Assembly: GCF_014695395.1 (NCBI RefSeq)
Contig: NZ_JACJOF010000032.1
Location: forward strand, 1-64,000
Direction of reading: 5' to 3'
Source of the DNA: Nodosilinea sp. FACHB-131
GTDB taxonomy: Bacteria; Cyanobacteriota; Cyanobacteriia; Phormidesmidales; Phormidesmidaceae
DNA: 64,000 nt
Below, one piece after another: positions 38,362 through 48,489 of the stretch. The position numbers and the translations under genes were made by a program. The stretch's first letter is position 1; the number at the start of each line of letters is the position of its first letter. The notes below the pieces were generated by a model. The model saw only the letters and a program-made list of their open reading frames with translations. It searched no databases and was not told the origin of the DNA.

Positions 38362-38623
38362 GCTGTGACTCCTAGTACCTCAACTTTGTTCCGGTTACCG
38401 AGGGTGCCAGTGCTAGCAATCGCTCCAACGGGTCATCCAAAATTTACTTTTTTTTGGGACAATCAGCAGGTGCAAGCTGCTTACGAGGGATTTACAGGTA
38501 TCTATGGCACCTATATCAGCTCACCCTGGCTGGGCTGGTACAGTGTTTCATGGTTGTTAGCGGCAAAGATATGTCGTCGGTTTGCTGGCTTTTCCACCTA
38601 ATCAAAGGAGTTAATCCCCGCCT

Positions 38624-40144
38624 ATGAAGTCGAGCTTGGCGCTGTTTGCTGAGCCTGTTCTGGCTAACGCCAGACGGCTGCTGTGGTTAAGCCTCTGGCT
38701 GCTGTGCATACCGATGGCGGTATACGTCGCTGCTCTTGACTACGGTCATAGCCTGGGGATACTGCAATGGGCCCTACTGGCCGTTTCACTGATTGGTCTG
38801 GTAATTATCAACGCCGAAACCGCCGTTGTGATCTACAGCAGCCGTCGGTCTAACCCCTGGTTTGACCGGGGACTGCTGCAGCGCTGGTGCCGGGTGCGGC
38901 AGCAACGGCTGTCGTCTGTGGTGCCGGAGTCGCTGCCGCCCCAGGGCGCCCTGCCCGTGGTTTCGGTGCCCCTGGTTTCAACGCCCTTTGTCTCGGTGCC
39001 CTTTGTCTCGGTGATTGTGGCGGCTTACCTGCCCAACGAGCAAGACATCATTGAAGACACCCTGCTGCACTGGTTGACCCAGGTGACGCCGCCGGCCCAG
39101 GGATGGGAAATTATTTTGGCCTACAACACCCCGACGCGGCTGCCGGTAGAAGACCGCTTGCAGGTGCTAGCGCGGCGCTACCCGGCCCTGGTGCTGCTGC
39201 CCGTCCCCCACAGCCACTCCAAGGCCGAAAACCTCAACGCCGCCCTTCAGGTGGCGGCGGGGGAGATGACGGGCATCTTTGACGCCGACCATCATCCGGC
39301 GGCCGACTGTCTCAGTCGGGCCTGGGCCTGGCTGTACCAGGGCCGTTATGACGTGGTGCAGGGGCGCAACATTATTCGCAACGCCCAAGATAGCTGGTTG
39401 ACCCAGCTGATTGCGGTGGAGTTTGAGTGCATCTACGGAATTAGCCACTACGGGCGATCGCTGCTAGCTGACACAGCCCTATTTGGTGGCTCCAACGGCT
39501 ACTGGCGCACCTCGGCCCTGCGCCACCTGGGCTTTCACCACACCCGCCTGACCGAGGACATCGACGTGACGGTGCGGGGCCTGTTAGGGGGCTGTCGCCT
39601 AGTGCATGACCCGGCGATCGTCACTACCGAGCTGGCCCCCGACAACCTGCGCGGACTGTGGTTTCAGCGCCAGCGGTGGAGCCAGGGTTGGCTGGAAGTA
39701 GCGGGTTTGCACCTGGGTCGGGTGGCGCGATCGCCCCGTTTAGACGCCGTGCAAAAGCCCTATTGGGTGCTGATGCTGCTCTTTAGCCAGTTTTTTTACC
39801 CGCTGGTGTGGCAGGTGGTGCCGATGCTGCTCAGCATTCACCTCAGCGGCCGCGATCGCGACCTCAATTTTGAAAACCTCAACTTGGTGCTGATGGGGTT
39901 GCTGACCCTGAGCGTGGTGCTGCAAGTCGCGGTCGCGATGCTGCTGCGTCCCAAGGAGTCGGCCTATACCCGTCGCCACGGTGTGCTCTACTGCCTGCTG
40001 TCGCCGGTTTACTTTTGGCTCAAGGCGCTGATTGGCATGGTGGCGGTGGTTAACCATCTCAGCGGCAGCCGAGTTTGGCGGGTCACCGCCCGCACCAAGA
40101 GCAAGCCCAACCGGTGGATGGTGGCCCTGCGAGGGGCGAAGTAG
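38624..40144 (+). CDS. Membrane glycosyltransferase, GT2 (cellulose-synthase-like)
   Basis: A 506-residue processive-type GT2: two N-terminal spans, then FVSVIVAAYLPNEQDIIEDT, HSHSKAENLNAAL, the DxD in GIFDADHHPAAD, TRLTEDIDVTVRGLLGG (TED) and FQRQRWSQGW (QxxRW), then four C-terminal spans. It should polymerise a sugar at the inner membrane. A five-residue repeat (VSVPL, VSTPF, VSVPF) precedes the first catalytic strand. The ATG follows CAAAGGAG. Confidence 0.9.
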   Translation: MKSSLALFAEPVLANARRLLWLSLWLLCIPMAVYVAALDYGHSLGILQWALLAVSLIGLVIINAETAVVIYSSRRSNPWFDRGLLQRWCRVRQQRLSSVVPESLPPQGALPVVSVPLVSTPFVSVPFVSVIVAAYLPNEQDIIEDTLLHWLTQVTPPAQGWEIILAYNTPTRLPVEDRLQVLARRYPALVLLPVPHSHSKAENLNAALQVAAGEMTGIFDADHHPAADCLSRAWAWLYQGRYDVVQGRNIIRNAQDSWLTQLIAVEFECIYGISHYGRSLLADTALFGGSNGYWRTSALRHLGFHHTRLTEDIDVTVRGLLGGCRLVHDPAIVTTELAPDNLRGLWFQRQRWSQGWLEVAGLHLGRVARSPRLDAVQKPYWVLMLLFSQFFYPLVWQVVPMLLSIHLSGRDRDLNFENLNLVLMGLLTLSVVLQVAVAMLLRPKESAYTRRHGVLYCLLSPVYFWLKALIGMVAVVNHLSGSRVWRVTARTKSKPNRWMVALRGAK

Positions 40145-40155
40145 TGAGGCTACCA

Positions 40156-40175
40156 CAAGGGGCGTAAGCCCCTTG
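40156..40175 (+). terminator. Hairpin after the GT2 gene
   Basis: CAAGGGGC, GTAA, GCCCCTTG is a perfect 8-bp stem 12 bases beyond the stop. Only a weak T-tract follows, so termination is likely but not certain. Confidence 0.55.
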
Positions 40176-40287
40176 CTAGGCTGCGAACGATGGCAATTGT
40201 AGAAGGCCAAACAATCAGCTCTTTACATTGGAGAAATGCTGGAATCGAGGCTGCCTAAACTGGGAGAAAGCCGAGCTGTAAAAAGAT

Positions 40288-41136
40288 ATGGAAAGTAAAT
40301 GGATTAGCCGTAACGGAGTTCGCCTTTTCTCCGAGTCTTTCGGTACTCCAGACGATCCACCCATCTTATTGATCATGGGAGCAATGGCCTCAGCCGTGTG
40401 GTGGCCAGAGGATTTTTGCTCTCAGTTAGCTGCTTTAGGACGCTACGTGATTCGCTACGATCATCGAGATACTGGGCGATCGACCAGTTACGAGCCGGGG
40501 CAAACTCACTATTCTGTAGAAGATCTAGCGGACGATGCTTTTTGTGTTCTCGATGGCTATGGACTTCAAAGCGCTCATTTAGTAGGGATGTCGTTAGGAG
40601 GCTTCTTGGCTCAACTCATGGCGCTCAAGCATCCTCAACGCGTTAAAAGTTTGACGTTGGTTGCCTCGGAACGCTTGGCTGACACCGATCCAACAATGCC
40701 GGGAATCGCTCCGTCTGTCCTTGAATACCATACAAAAGCCAGTGAACTGGATTGGGCAGACCGTGAGGCCGTAATTGACTATCAAATTGGTGCGTGGCGA
40801 CTGCTTTCTGGTTCAGCCCATCCATTCGATGAGTCAGCCATCCACGAGTTAGCTGGGGCTGACTTCGATCGCACCCCCAATCTCATGACGACCTTCAACC
40901 ATGCCTTGCTTCAAGGTGGAGAACCATGGTTTAACCGCCTTCACGAAATCGTTGTACCCACTCTGATTATTCATGGCACAGAAGATTGTGTTTTACCCTA
41001 TGCCCATGGCTTGGCATTGCAAGCCGAGATCCAGGGGGCTGTGTTACTACCGTTAGTCGGCACAGGGCATGAACTGCATCGCGATGACTGGTCTGTTGTT
41101 CTTGACGCTATAGAAAAGCAGACTGAATCGCAGTGA
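40288..41136 (+). CDS. Alpha/beta hydrolase
   Basis: A 282-residue esterase-type hydrolase. The oxyanion region is [10 protein letters not shown], the strand [15 protein letters not shown] is characteristic, and the nucleophile elbow is [12 protein letters not shown]. Acid and base candidates are the Asp in [12 protein letters not shown] and the His in [12 protein letters not shown]. It resembles the aclacinomycin methylesterase/prolyl-aminopeptidase-like branch; the substrate is unknown. It ends at a strong bidirectional terminator. Confidence 0.87.
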   Translation: MESKWISRNGVRLFSESFGTPDDPPILLIMGAMASAVWWPEDFCSQLAALGRYVIRYDHRDTGRSTSYEPGQTHYSVEDLADDAFCVLDGYGLQSAHLVGMSLGGFLAQLMALKHPQRVKSLTLVASERLADTDPTMPGIAPSVLEYHTKASELDWADREAVIDYQIGAWRLLSGSAHPFDESAIHELAGADFDRTPNLMTTFNHALLQGGEPWFNRLHEIVVPTLIIHGTEDCVLPYAHGLALQAEIQGAVLLPLVGTGHELHRDDWSVVLDAIEKQTESQ

Positions 41137-41152
41137 GATAGGGCTATACAAA

Positions 41153-41189
41153 AAAATCCCCTTTTCTCAACTGAAGAAAAGGGGATTTT
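41153..41189. terminator. Bidirectional terminator between convergent genes
   Basis: A perfect 15-bp stem AAAATCCCCTTTTCT / AGAAAAGGGGATTTT with a seven-base loop. A-run and T-run flanks serve both the hydrolase (+) and the DUF1328 gene (-). Confidence 0.92.
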
Positions 41190-41236
41190 CCAATGCAAGA
41201 CTAAGGTTGTTTTTAGGTAGGCGTGGACTCAGGAGC

Positions 41237-41401
41237 CTAGGCACGCTTGAGGAGGTTCATAACCAAAGAAATGACAAAAACGGCCAGGAAAATGTAGAAC
41301 AAAATTTGGGCTATGCCTGCGGCGGTGCCCGCTACGCCACTAAACCCAAAGAACGCGGCAATCAAGGCTACGACCAGGAAAATCAACGCGTAACGCAGCA
41401 T
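41237..41401 (-). CDS. DUF1328 (YtjA-like) small membrane protein
   Basis: A 54-residue protein starting MLRYALIFLVVALIAAFFGF, then GVAGTAAGIAQILFYIFLAV and a short tail MNLLKRA: the canonical YtjA/DUF1328 two-span protein. It is often stress-induced in other bacteria; function unknown. The ATG at 41401 gives the family N-terminus. Confidence 0.92.
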   Translation of the reverse strand: MLRYALIFLVVALIAAFFGFSGVAGTAAGIAQILFYIFLAVFVISLVMNLLKRA

Positions 41402-41767
41402 GGGTGTTCTCCAAAACTGGGGACAGGAACTCAATTGTCTCGGCTGATGCGACCATTATCGAGATCGCTGAAATGCCGCGCATCTCCCCTACGGTTACTC
41501 TTGATCTCTGGTTAACAGCGTAGGTAAAGAAGACCGATATCTATCCCAATAGAGAGACAGGGTTGCTGGGTACAAGTGTGATGCCAAACCCTTCTTGCTG
41601 ACCTGTGATTGAACAGGGCGATCGCCCTTTGCCTCTACAGTTTGGCTTGGGCATTAGGGTTATGCGATTCGAATTTGGCATAAATCCAAAACTCAACGTC
41701 TCTCGTAGGGGCAAACGGTCGTTTGCCCTTGCCTAAATGCGTACCAACGTTCAGCCATGCTGAAAGG
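41402..41767. repeat. Intergenic region with a hyphenated palindrome
   Basis: No gene is seen in this 366-base gap. It holds GGGCAAACG-GT-CGTTTGCCC at 41709-41728, preceded by CGTAGG, a palindrome of the same style as 4147-4166. The part near 41402-41520 should hold the DUF1328 promoter. Confidence 0.5.
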
Positions 41768-42763
41768 CTAACGAGATTGAAAATTGTTTTGCACCATGCG
41801 ACCCTCGCTACGGCTGGCCGCTCGATCTAGCGCTTCAATTTCTCCGCTGTCTAGTCGCCAGCCCAGGGCATCGGTGTTTTGCTGCGCTTGAGCTAGGGTT
41901 TTGGCCCCTGGAATCGGCATGGTGCCTTTGCAAATGCACCAGTTGAGGGCCACTTGGGCGGAAGTTTTTTGGCGGTGGGCGGCGATCGCCCCCAGCACAT
42001 CCAGTAGCGGCTGAATTTTGGGCAGCAGGCGGCGAAACAACAGGCCCCGTAGGCCGGAGGGAAATGGCCCCTGAGCCGAGTATTTGCCCGTTAACAATCC
42101 CAACGCCAGGGGGCTGTAGGCGATCAGGCGAATGCCCAGTTCGTCGCAGAGGTCTTTCAGGCCCAGCTCGGTGACTGGGTAGGTGGACAGCAGCGAATAT
42201 TGCACTTGCAGCGTGGCGAGCGCCAGCCCCCGCTCCTGAAACCGCTGGTGGGCCAGCTTGAGCCGCTTGGAGCCAAAGTTTGACAGGCCAACTGCCCGCG
42301 CCTTTCCCTGAGCGCACAGCTCCATCAGCCCGTCGAGAAACGGCCCTTCTTGCCAGGGGGCGTAGTTGGCGGTAGACCAGTGCATCTGGGCCAGGTCGAT
42401 GGGGCGTCCCAGCCGCTCGACGGAGGCGGCCCCGGCTTTCACCACTGACCCAGCGGTGAGTCGCCAGGGATAGGCGGCCAGCTTCGTCGCCAGGCAAAGA
42501 GCATCTCGGTTTGGCCCTGTGTAGCTCTGGGCAAACTGCCCCAGCAAGACTTCGCTGCGACCGTTGAGCCGCCCGGTGCCGTAGGAGTCGCCGCTGTCAA
42601 ACAGGGTAACGCCGTGGCTAAGGCAGTGGTCAAACACCTGTTGCAGCTCGCCATCCATGGCGGGGTCGTAGCCCCACAGCAGCCGGTTGCCCCAGGCCCA
42701 GGTGCCGCAGCCCATCTCGGGCAGGGTGAGGGGCGATCGCAGATCCGGTGCAGACATAGTCAT
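41768..42763 (-). CDS. Aldo/keto reductase
   Basis: About 331 residues with an NADPH-dependent TIM-barrel AKR pattern: MGCGTWAWGNRLLWGYD, LFDSGDSYGTGRLNGRSE (Asp and Tyr of the catalytic tetrad), CLATKLAAYPWR (Lys), AQMHWSTANYAPW (His) and KGTMPIPGAKTLAQAQQN (cofactor binding). It reduces aldehydes or ketones; the substrate is unknown. The ATG at 42763 is chosen over an upstream TTG. Confidence 0.92.
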   Translation of the reverse strand: MTMSAPDLRSPLTLPEMGCGTWAWGNRLLWGYDPAMDGELQQVFDHCLSHGVTLFDSGDSYGTGRLNGRSEVLLGQFAQSYTGPNRDALCLATKLAAYPWRLTAGSVVKAGAASVERLGRPIDLAQMHWSTANYAPWQEGPFLDGLMELCAQGKARAVGLSNFGSKRLKLAHQRFQERGLALATLQVQYSLLSTYPVTELGLKDLCDELGIRLIAYSPLALGLLTGKYSAQGPFPSGLRGLLFRRLLPKIQPLLDVLGAIAAHRQKTSAQVALNWCICKGTMPIPGAKTLAQAQQNTDALGWRLDSGEIEALDRAASRSEGRMVQNNFQSR

Positions 42764-42794
42764 GGGGTATGCCAAGGGAGACGGCCATCTCCCA

Positions 42795-44498
42795 TTATTC
42801 CAGGCCGGGTCCCGATAGCTGTTCGATCACCGGAGGCGGTAGCTCGCGGGTGAGGTGCAGCCGAAAGGGCTCGGCGCTGACCGCCTCGACGTAGGCAGCA
42901 CTCAAAAAGGGGCGATACTCCTCCTGCTCGCTCAGATACACCCGGCTAAAGGCGACCACCAGCGACTTATTCACCCCTCGGGTCGAGGCGATCGCTTCCT
43001 CAACCCCCTGCTCAAGGGCGGCGTCGAGATACAAAAAGCGGCTGGCTAGCTTGGTGAAATCGGGGCCGTGGGAGGTGTTTTCGCCCAGATATAAGTAGCG
43101 GTCTGACCTTTGCAGCCAGCTAAACGCCGCCACCTGCTGGGGCACCACCGGGGCCAGCAGATCGACCTCGCCACCAAACAGCATCGTCGGCACCGAGACC
43201 TGAGCCATGCCCCTGGAGCCAAACAGGTTAGACACCGTGGCAAAGGCCATCACCAGCTTGATGCGATCATCTTTGGTGCCCTGGCGCAGGCGCTCCATCA
43301 CCGCCGCATCGCTCTGCAACTCTAGGGCGCGGCACTCGAGCACCATGGCGGCGTCGAGCAGCAGATTGGCGGCGGGGTCGCAGCGCTGGGCCAAGCGTTC
43401 AAAATCGATCGTAGCCCCGCCCACAGCCAGCGCCGTATAGCCGCCAAAGGAATGCCCCACCGCCGCCACCCGGCTGACATCGAGCCGCCCCTCAAAGGTG
43501 GTGGCGTTGAGGCGCTCTAGCTCGTCGAGCAAAAAGCTGATGTCGAGGGGGCGATCGAGGAAATCTCTGGCCTTAAAGGTTTCGCGGTCTAGCCCGGTGA
43601 GCAGGGCCTGCTTTTGGGTGCTGTTGCTGCCCACGTGCTCGGGCAGGGCCACCGCAAACCCGTGGGAAGCTGCGTGAGCCGCTAGCTCAAAGAAGGTGGT
43701 GCGGCTGTCGCCCAACCCGTGGGAGATCACCACTACGGGCAGAGGGCTGTCTACGGCGGCTAGGTTTTGGGGCAAGAAGACATCGGCGGCGTAGGTGCGG
43801 CTACGGCTAGCATCCACCAGGGTGAGCGATACCTGGCGGCTGCCGTAGGGGCCGGGCTGGGTGAGGTCGGGCAGGGTGGCGAGGTCAACGGGCTGCTCCA
43901 GGGCAGCGGTTTCTGACTGCTGCTTGATGGCGGCGACGATGGCACGGGTGGCCCCGGCCTCGGCACGCACCTGGCGGGCTACGGTCATGCTTTGGGCGAC
44001 ATCAACTCGCAAACTGTTAGTGGGGAAATGGCGCACGATATCGAGCAGCGAAATGTCGCCATCCTCAGCGGCGGCAGCGACGATCGCCGCCCGCAGCGCC
44101 TGACGACCGTTGAGCCCGGCCTCGGTCTGGGCCAGCTTGCCCAAAAATTGCAGACTGCGATCGCCCATCGGGCTATTAAACCATTGCGAAATTGGCACCA
44201 CGTTCACGGCTCGCCCCCGAGTCATAATGAGGCGCAATCCCTGTTGCTGGGTGGGGGTTAGCCGCCGCAAGAAGGGGGCGAGCTGGGGGCTAATGGTGCC
44301 GGTTTCGGCAAAGGTGACTAACGACTCGGTGGGGATGGAGCGGCTGAAGGGGCCAAACTCCAGCACTAGGGTTTCGGCGGCCCGGAGCGGCAAGGCGGTG
44401 GCCAACGCTGCACCCAGGCCGAGGGCAAGGGCGAAGAATAGCTTTAACGGGCGGTGGCGGAGCAGCATAGGGCAAGGGGCCGCAAAGGATGCTGGCAT
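42795..44498 (-). CDS. Exported alpha/beta hydrolase with DUF1400 domain
   Basis: A 567-residue protein with a signal peptide (KLFFALALGLGAALATALPLRAA), an N-terminal DUF1400 domain (LVLEFGPFSRSIPTESLVTF, FLRRLTPTQQQGLRL) and a PAF-acetylhydrolase-like hydrolase domain: PLPVVVISHGLGDSRTTF, VAAVGHSFGGYTALAVGG (Ser nucleophile) and LFGGEVDLLAP. This pairing is typical of cyanobacteria. The start is either the first ATG or the ATG ten codons later. Confidence 0.87.
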   Translation of the reverse strand: MPASFAAPCPMLLRHRPLKLFFALALGLGAALATALPLRAAETLVLEFGPFSRSIPTESLVTFAETGTISPQLAPFLRRLTPTQQQGLRLIMTRGRAVNVVPISQWFNSPMGDRSLQFLGKLAQTEAGLNGRQALRAAIVAAAAEDGDISLLDIVRHFPTNSLRVDVAQSMTVARQVRAEAGATRAIVAAIKQQSETAALEQPVDLATLPDLTQPGPYGSRQVSLTLVDASRSRTYAADVFLPQNLAAVDSPLPVVVISHGLGDSRTTFFELAAHAASHGFAVALPEHVGSNSTQKQALLTGLDRETFKARDFLDRPLDISFLLDELERLNATTFEGRLDVSRVAAVGHSFGGYTALAVGGATIDFERLAQRCDPAANLLLDAAMVLECRALELQSDAAVMERLRQGTKDDRIKLVMAFATVSNLFGSRGMAQVSVPTMLFGGEVDLLAPVVPQQVAAFSWLQRSDRYLYLGENTSHGPDFTKLASRFLYLDAALEQGVEEAIASTRGVNKSLVVAFSRVYLSEQEEYRPFLSAAYVEAVSAEPFRLHLTRELPPPVIEQLSGPGLE

Positions 44499-44635
44499 TC
44501 TCGCTTAGAACTCTGGGGAAAATCTATGAAGTGCGACGTTTGGGGTCAGAGGTAGGTTGGTGAAGCGTAGTGGCACCAGTTTTGTTGGGTTTTGCTACTG
44601 CGCAAAATCTATCCCTCTCCCTTGTATCTTGAGAG

Positions 44636-45788
<1,153 letters not shown>

Positions 45789-45803
45789 CAATCAAGATAA
45801 TCG

Positions 45804-45890
45804 CTAAATCCCTCTCCCAACTTGGGAGAGGGACTTTGAAAGGTTTTCCGGCTCCCCTCTCCTCCCTGGGAGAGGGGTTGGGGGAGAGGG
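45804..45890. repeat. Dispersed palindromic intergenic repeat used as IS target
   Basis: It contains a perfect palindrome TCCCTCTCCCAA-C-TTGGGAGAGGGA (45809-45833) and a second one (CCCCTCTC...GAGAGGGG) followed by GTTGGGGGAGAGGG. This sequence style is a very common cyanobacterial intergenic repeat. The IS110 element lies at its left edge. Confidence 0.75.
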
Positions 45891-45925
45891 TCAGGACTTC
45901 GCGATCGCCTGAACCTACGCAACAG

Positions 45926-46507
45926 CTAAAGCTCCAGCGCTAGTTCTTGCTGGATCGCGCCTCGGTTAGCCAAATCTGCGCCTTCGTGGTGCAGCAGCCA
46001 TTGTTTGCGCTCTAGGCCGCCCGCGTAGCCGGTGAGCTGGCCGTTGGTGCCGACGACGCGGTGGCAGGGCAGGGCGATCGCCACGGGGTTGAGTGAGTTG
46101 GCCATGCCCACTGCGCGGTAGGCCGTGGGTTTGCCCAACTTCGCCGCCAGTTCACCGTAAGTGGCCACGGTGCCAGCAGGAATTTGGCGTAGCGCTAGCC
46201 ACACCTGCTGCTGAAAGGCGGTGCCCCCTGGGTTGACGGGCACTGAGTCGAAGCTGTGCAGATCGCCGGCTAGGTAGGCTCTGAGGCGATCGCTAAAGCC
46301 CTGGGGGTTGGCGCAGGGGGTGAGGGTGACTGCCGTAAACCGCTTGTGGAGCAAGGTGAGCAGGCGAGTTTCATAGTCGGCAAAGTCGAGGGCGCAGAGC
46401 GACGCACCGTCGGACACCAGCAGAATGTCGCCGATCGCAGAGGGCAGGGTGTCGATCCAGAGTTCGGTGGTCACGGGCGGTTTTGCCAGCTCGATGGGGT
46501 TATGCAT
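45926..46507 (-). CDS. ogt: Methylated-DNA--protein-cysteine methyltransferase
   Basis: A 193-residue DNA repair protein that removes O6-alkyl groups from guanine by suicide transfer to Cys. It has the active-site motif IALPCHRVVGTNGQLTGYAGG, the helix-turn-helix region VATYGELAAKLGKPTAYRAVGMANSLNP and an Ada/Ogt-type N-terminal domain. Length is usual. Monocistronic on the minus strand. Confidence 0.94.
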   Translation of the reverse strand: MHNPIELAKPPVTTELWIDTLPSAIGDILLVSDGASLCALDFADYETRLLTLLHKRFTAVTLTPCANPQGFSDRLRAYLAGDLHSFDSVPVNPGGTAFQQQVWLALRQIPAGTVATYGELAAKLGKPTAYRAVGMANSLNPVAIALPCHRVVGTNGQLTGYAGGLERKQWLLHHEGADLANRGAIQQELALEL

Positions 46508-46557
46508 GCAGGCATTTTAGAGCCAGGGGTAGGCAAAATGCCGATGGGCAACGCCAC

Positions 46558-46595
46558 AAAAAAGCCCCCCAGGGTGACAACACCCCAGGAGGCTT
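46558..46595 (-). terminator. Rho-independent terminator
   Basis: A hairpin with AAGCC/GGCTT and GGGTG-ACAA-CACCC stems lies 25 bases after the stop of the following minus-strand gene, with a T-run (seen as A's at 46557-46563) on the minus strand. Confidence 0.85.
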
Positions 46596-46620
46596 AAGGT
46601 TCGGTAGCTTTGTTGGCAGA

Positions 46621-46980
46621 CTAAGCGGCGCGGCGGCGGGGGCGCTTGCGCTCAGACTTTTTCTTGTAGCCGATGGCTTGGGCTTCGTTGCTGTCGGAGC
46701 CGAAGTGGCCCCGGACGGCCTCTTTCATGGCCATGACGGCGTTGTGAAATTCCCACTCGGCCTGGCGGGCTTTGTCGGCGGCGGCTTTGGCCTTGGTCAA
46801 CAGTTCGGTTTCTTGTTGCTGCATGGCCTGCATGGTTTGCCGGGCGGCTTGCAAAAATTCGGGGGTGGCCTCGCGGCGGGCGGTGGGGTAGTCGGGGACG
46901 GCCCCAATGCCCTCGAACGACTCAATATCTTGCAGAATGTAGCGGCTGGGTAGGCGGCGGCTGGTATCGACGATGGCCAT
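46621..46980 (-). CDS. Cyanobacterial protein of unknown function, basic tail
   Basis: A 119-residue protein starting MAIVDTSRRLPSRYILQDIE. It has a helical Gln/Ala/Glu-rich middle (EFLQAARQTMQAMQQQETEL) and a strongly basic C-terminus (KKKSERKRPRRR), which could bind nucleic acid. The ATG at 46980 is preferred to an upstream start. A strong terminator follows. Similar small proteins occur in cyanobacteria, without known role. Confidence 0.65.
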   Translation of the reverse strand: MAIVDTSRRLPSRYILQDIESFEGIGAVPDYPTARREATPEFLQAARQTMQAMQQQETELLTKAKAAADKARQAEWEFHNAVMAMKEAVRGHFGSDSNEAQAIGYKKKSERKRPRRRAA

Positions 46981-47287
46981 AGAGTGCACCTCTATAAAGA
47001 ACAAAATTTAGCGATTTTGGCGATTTAGCAACGGTGGGGGATTGGTTTTAGTGGCGATCAGCATCAGAGCCAGACTCTGGGCTGAGCGGGGCATTGCGTT
47101 GCTTTCAACAGAGTTGCCCGCTGAGGCTGCGATCGCGACAAATGCTTTAACGGGTTAGCAAACTTGCGTCAAATGGCTTAGCGCTATGACGGTGGCGGAG
47201 GTGTGTTGCAGCAAGGCAAAGCCACATTGCTGGGGCAATTTGGCACAACGAAGCGTGCAATTGGCAAGTTGACACCTGAAACCATTA

Positions 47288-47442
47288 CACAGCTGTGCCA
47301 CTTTGCTACACAGCTGTGCCAGTAAAGCTTATTGCGGTGCCGATATGCTTCACAGCGAGGTCAATATGCTTCACAGCGGTGCTGATATGCTTCACAGCAG
47401 TGCCGATATGCTTCACAGCGGAGGCAACATGCTTCATTGCGG
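47288..47442. repeat. 21-bp tandem repeat (minisatellite)
   Basis: The unit ATATGCTTCACAGCGGTGC(CG) recurs at 47343, 47364, 47385, 47406 and 47427 with a strict 21-base period and few changes; two decayed ACAGCTGTGCCA units precede it. Because 21 is a multiple of three, frames stay open on both strands. Read forward it gives MLHSGAD heptapeptides, but no start signal or conserved context supports translation. The rest of 46981-47556 shows no gene. Confidence 0.85.
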
Positions 47443-47513
47443 CCTCGAATTGTTAAACGGGCTGCTCAGTATGCCAAGTTGCGATCGCAGTGGGTTTGAT
47501 ATTGGCGATCGCA

Positions 47514-47546
47514 GCCCCCGACAGCAATGGGTATGCCGTCGGGGGC
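47514..47546 (-). terminator. Hairpin downstream of the 93-residue protein gene
   Basis: GCCCCCGAC...GTCGGGGGC is a perfect 9-bp stem with a 15-base loop, just past the stop of the minus-strand gene. Likely terminator. Confidence 0.65.
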
Positions 47547-47556
47547 AAGGGGTGCG

Positions 47557-47838
47557 TTACTCAATCAGCACGGTTTTGGTGGCGATCGCCATCCAGACAG
47601 GTCCTGCTGGGGAGGTTGCGCCGGTGGTGTCGCTGGTGGGCGGCACGGGGATGGGGTCGCTCCAGTCGTTGGGGTCGGTGTAGCCGAGGGCGTGGAGGAT
47701 TTTGATAGTGCGGTCTATGGCTGCGAGGCTGCCGTAGAGCATATGACGCACCCGCTCTGGGCGAATTTGGGGGGTGCTGGGTGAAGACGGCGGAAGATGA
47801 GATGCGCCGCTGGCATCTGGGTCGAGATATTCAAACAT
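47557..47838 (-). CDS. Small cyanobacterial protein of unknown function
   Basis: A 93-residue protein starting MFEYLDPDASGASHLPPSSP, with a helical core IRPERVRHMLYGSLAAIDRT and a conserved-looking end (LHALGYTDPNDWSDPIPVP...MAIATKTVLIE). AAAAGGAAACAG precedes the ATG at 47838; a longer frame adds 24 unrelated residues. No function can be proposed. Confidence 0.65.
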   Translation of the reverse strand: MFEYLDPDASGASHLPPSSPSTPQIRPERVRHMLYGSLAAIDRTIKILHALGYTDPNDWSDPIPVPPTSDTTGATSPAGPVWMAIATKTVLIE

Positions 47839-48489
47839 GGGTTCTGTTTCCTTTTGATGATGGAAAGAAACAGAACGCGAAAACCCCAGCCACCCGCAGC
47901 TGAAGTGCAAACTGAGGGGGCTAGGGTACGATGGGCCTAGCCTCGCAATCTGCGTGCAAGATTTGCGGGGTTAGCTGTCTGTTGGTGTTAACGGCACCTT
48001 CAGGCAGCGCTAAGATTTTCGAGTTCTGCGTGGTCACCGCTCTGGCTGAACGGCTTAATGTAAGAGGATAATGGGGCGATCGCTTTCCGTCAACCGTAGA
48101 ACAAAGGATTGGCTTGTGGGAAAGAGTTGTGCGATCGCAACTCACAGCAATGAGATAATTATATTGATGCTTCCTAACCTCAACTGCTATGGCATGAAGA
48201 GTATTAGCTTGACGTATTTACATCTAGCTAAGCACTCTGATAGATTCAATAAGTAGAAAATCCGCCATAGTTAAGAGTCAAAAGCCTGCAACCATTTAAG
48301 CACTTTATCTGAAAAAATTTCACCCTATTGAGTGTGTTAAAGATTTAATTTTTATGGCTGAAACTTCTATCACTAGAAGTGGTATTCCGCAAAATCTAAA
48401 ACAACATTAATATTGTTTTGCTGTTACCCTAGGATTGCTAGCACTAATTGACTGGATTTTAAGAAATAATTCTTCTCAAAGGTTTTCTC
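47839..48489. other. Intergenic boundary upstream of the AT-rich defence-like pair
   Basis: This 651-base gap has no supported gene. GC content falls sharply from about 48240 onward and stays low through 50400, marking the left edge of a foreign-looking segment. AT-rich promoter-like sequence is present near 48340-48480 but no specific element stands out. Confidence 0.5.

Noticed and set aside
38365..38601. 78-codon frame after the DUF3685 gene
   Set aside because: GTG start without ribosome-binding site, no hydrophobic or domain pattern, and no coding bias; most likely intergenic DNA before the GT2 gene.
47288..47442. CRISPR array
   Set aside because: The 21-bp units are directly tandem, without unique spacers, and no cas gene is present anywhere in the window.
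47303..47683. Plus-strand frame with MLHSGAD heptapeptide repeats
   Set aside because: The open frame is a by-product of the 21-bp repeat period; the second half is antisense to a better-supported minus-strand gene.
48071..48256. 61-codon frame upstream of the AAA ATPase
   Set aside because: Composition changes midway across the GC boundary and no signal supports translation.
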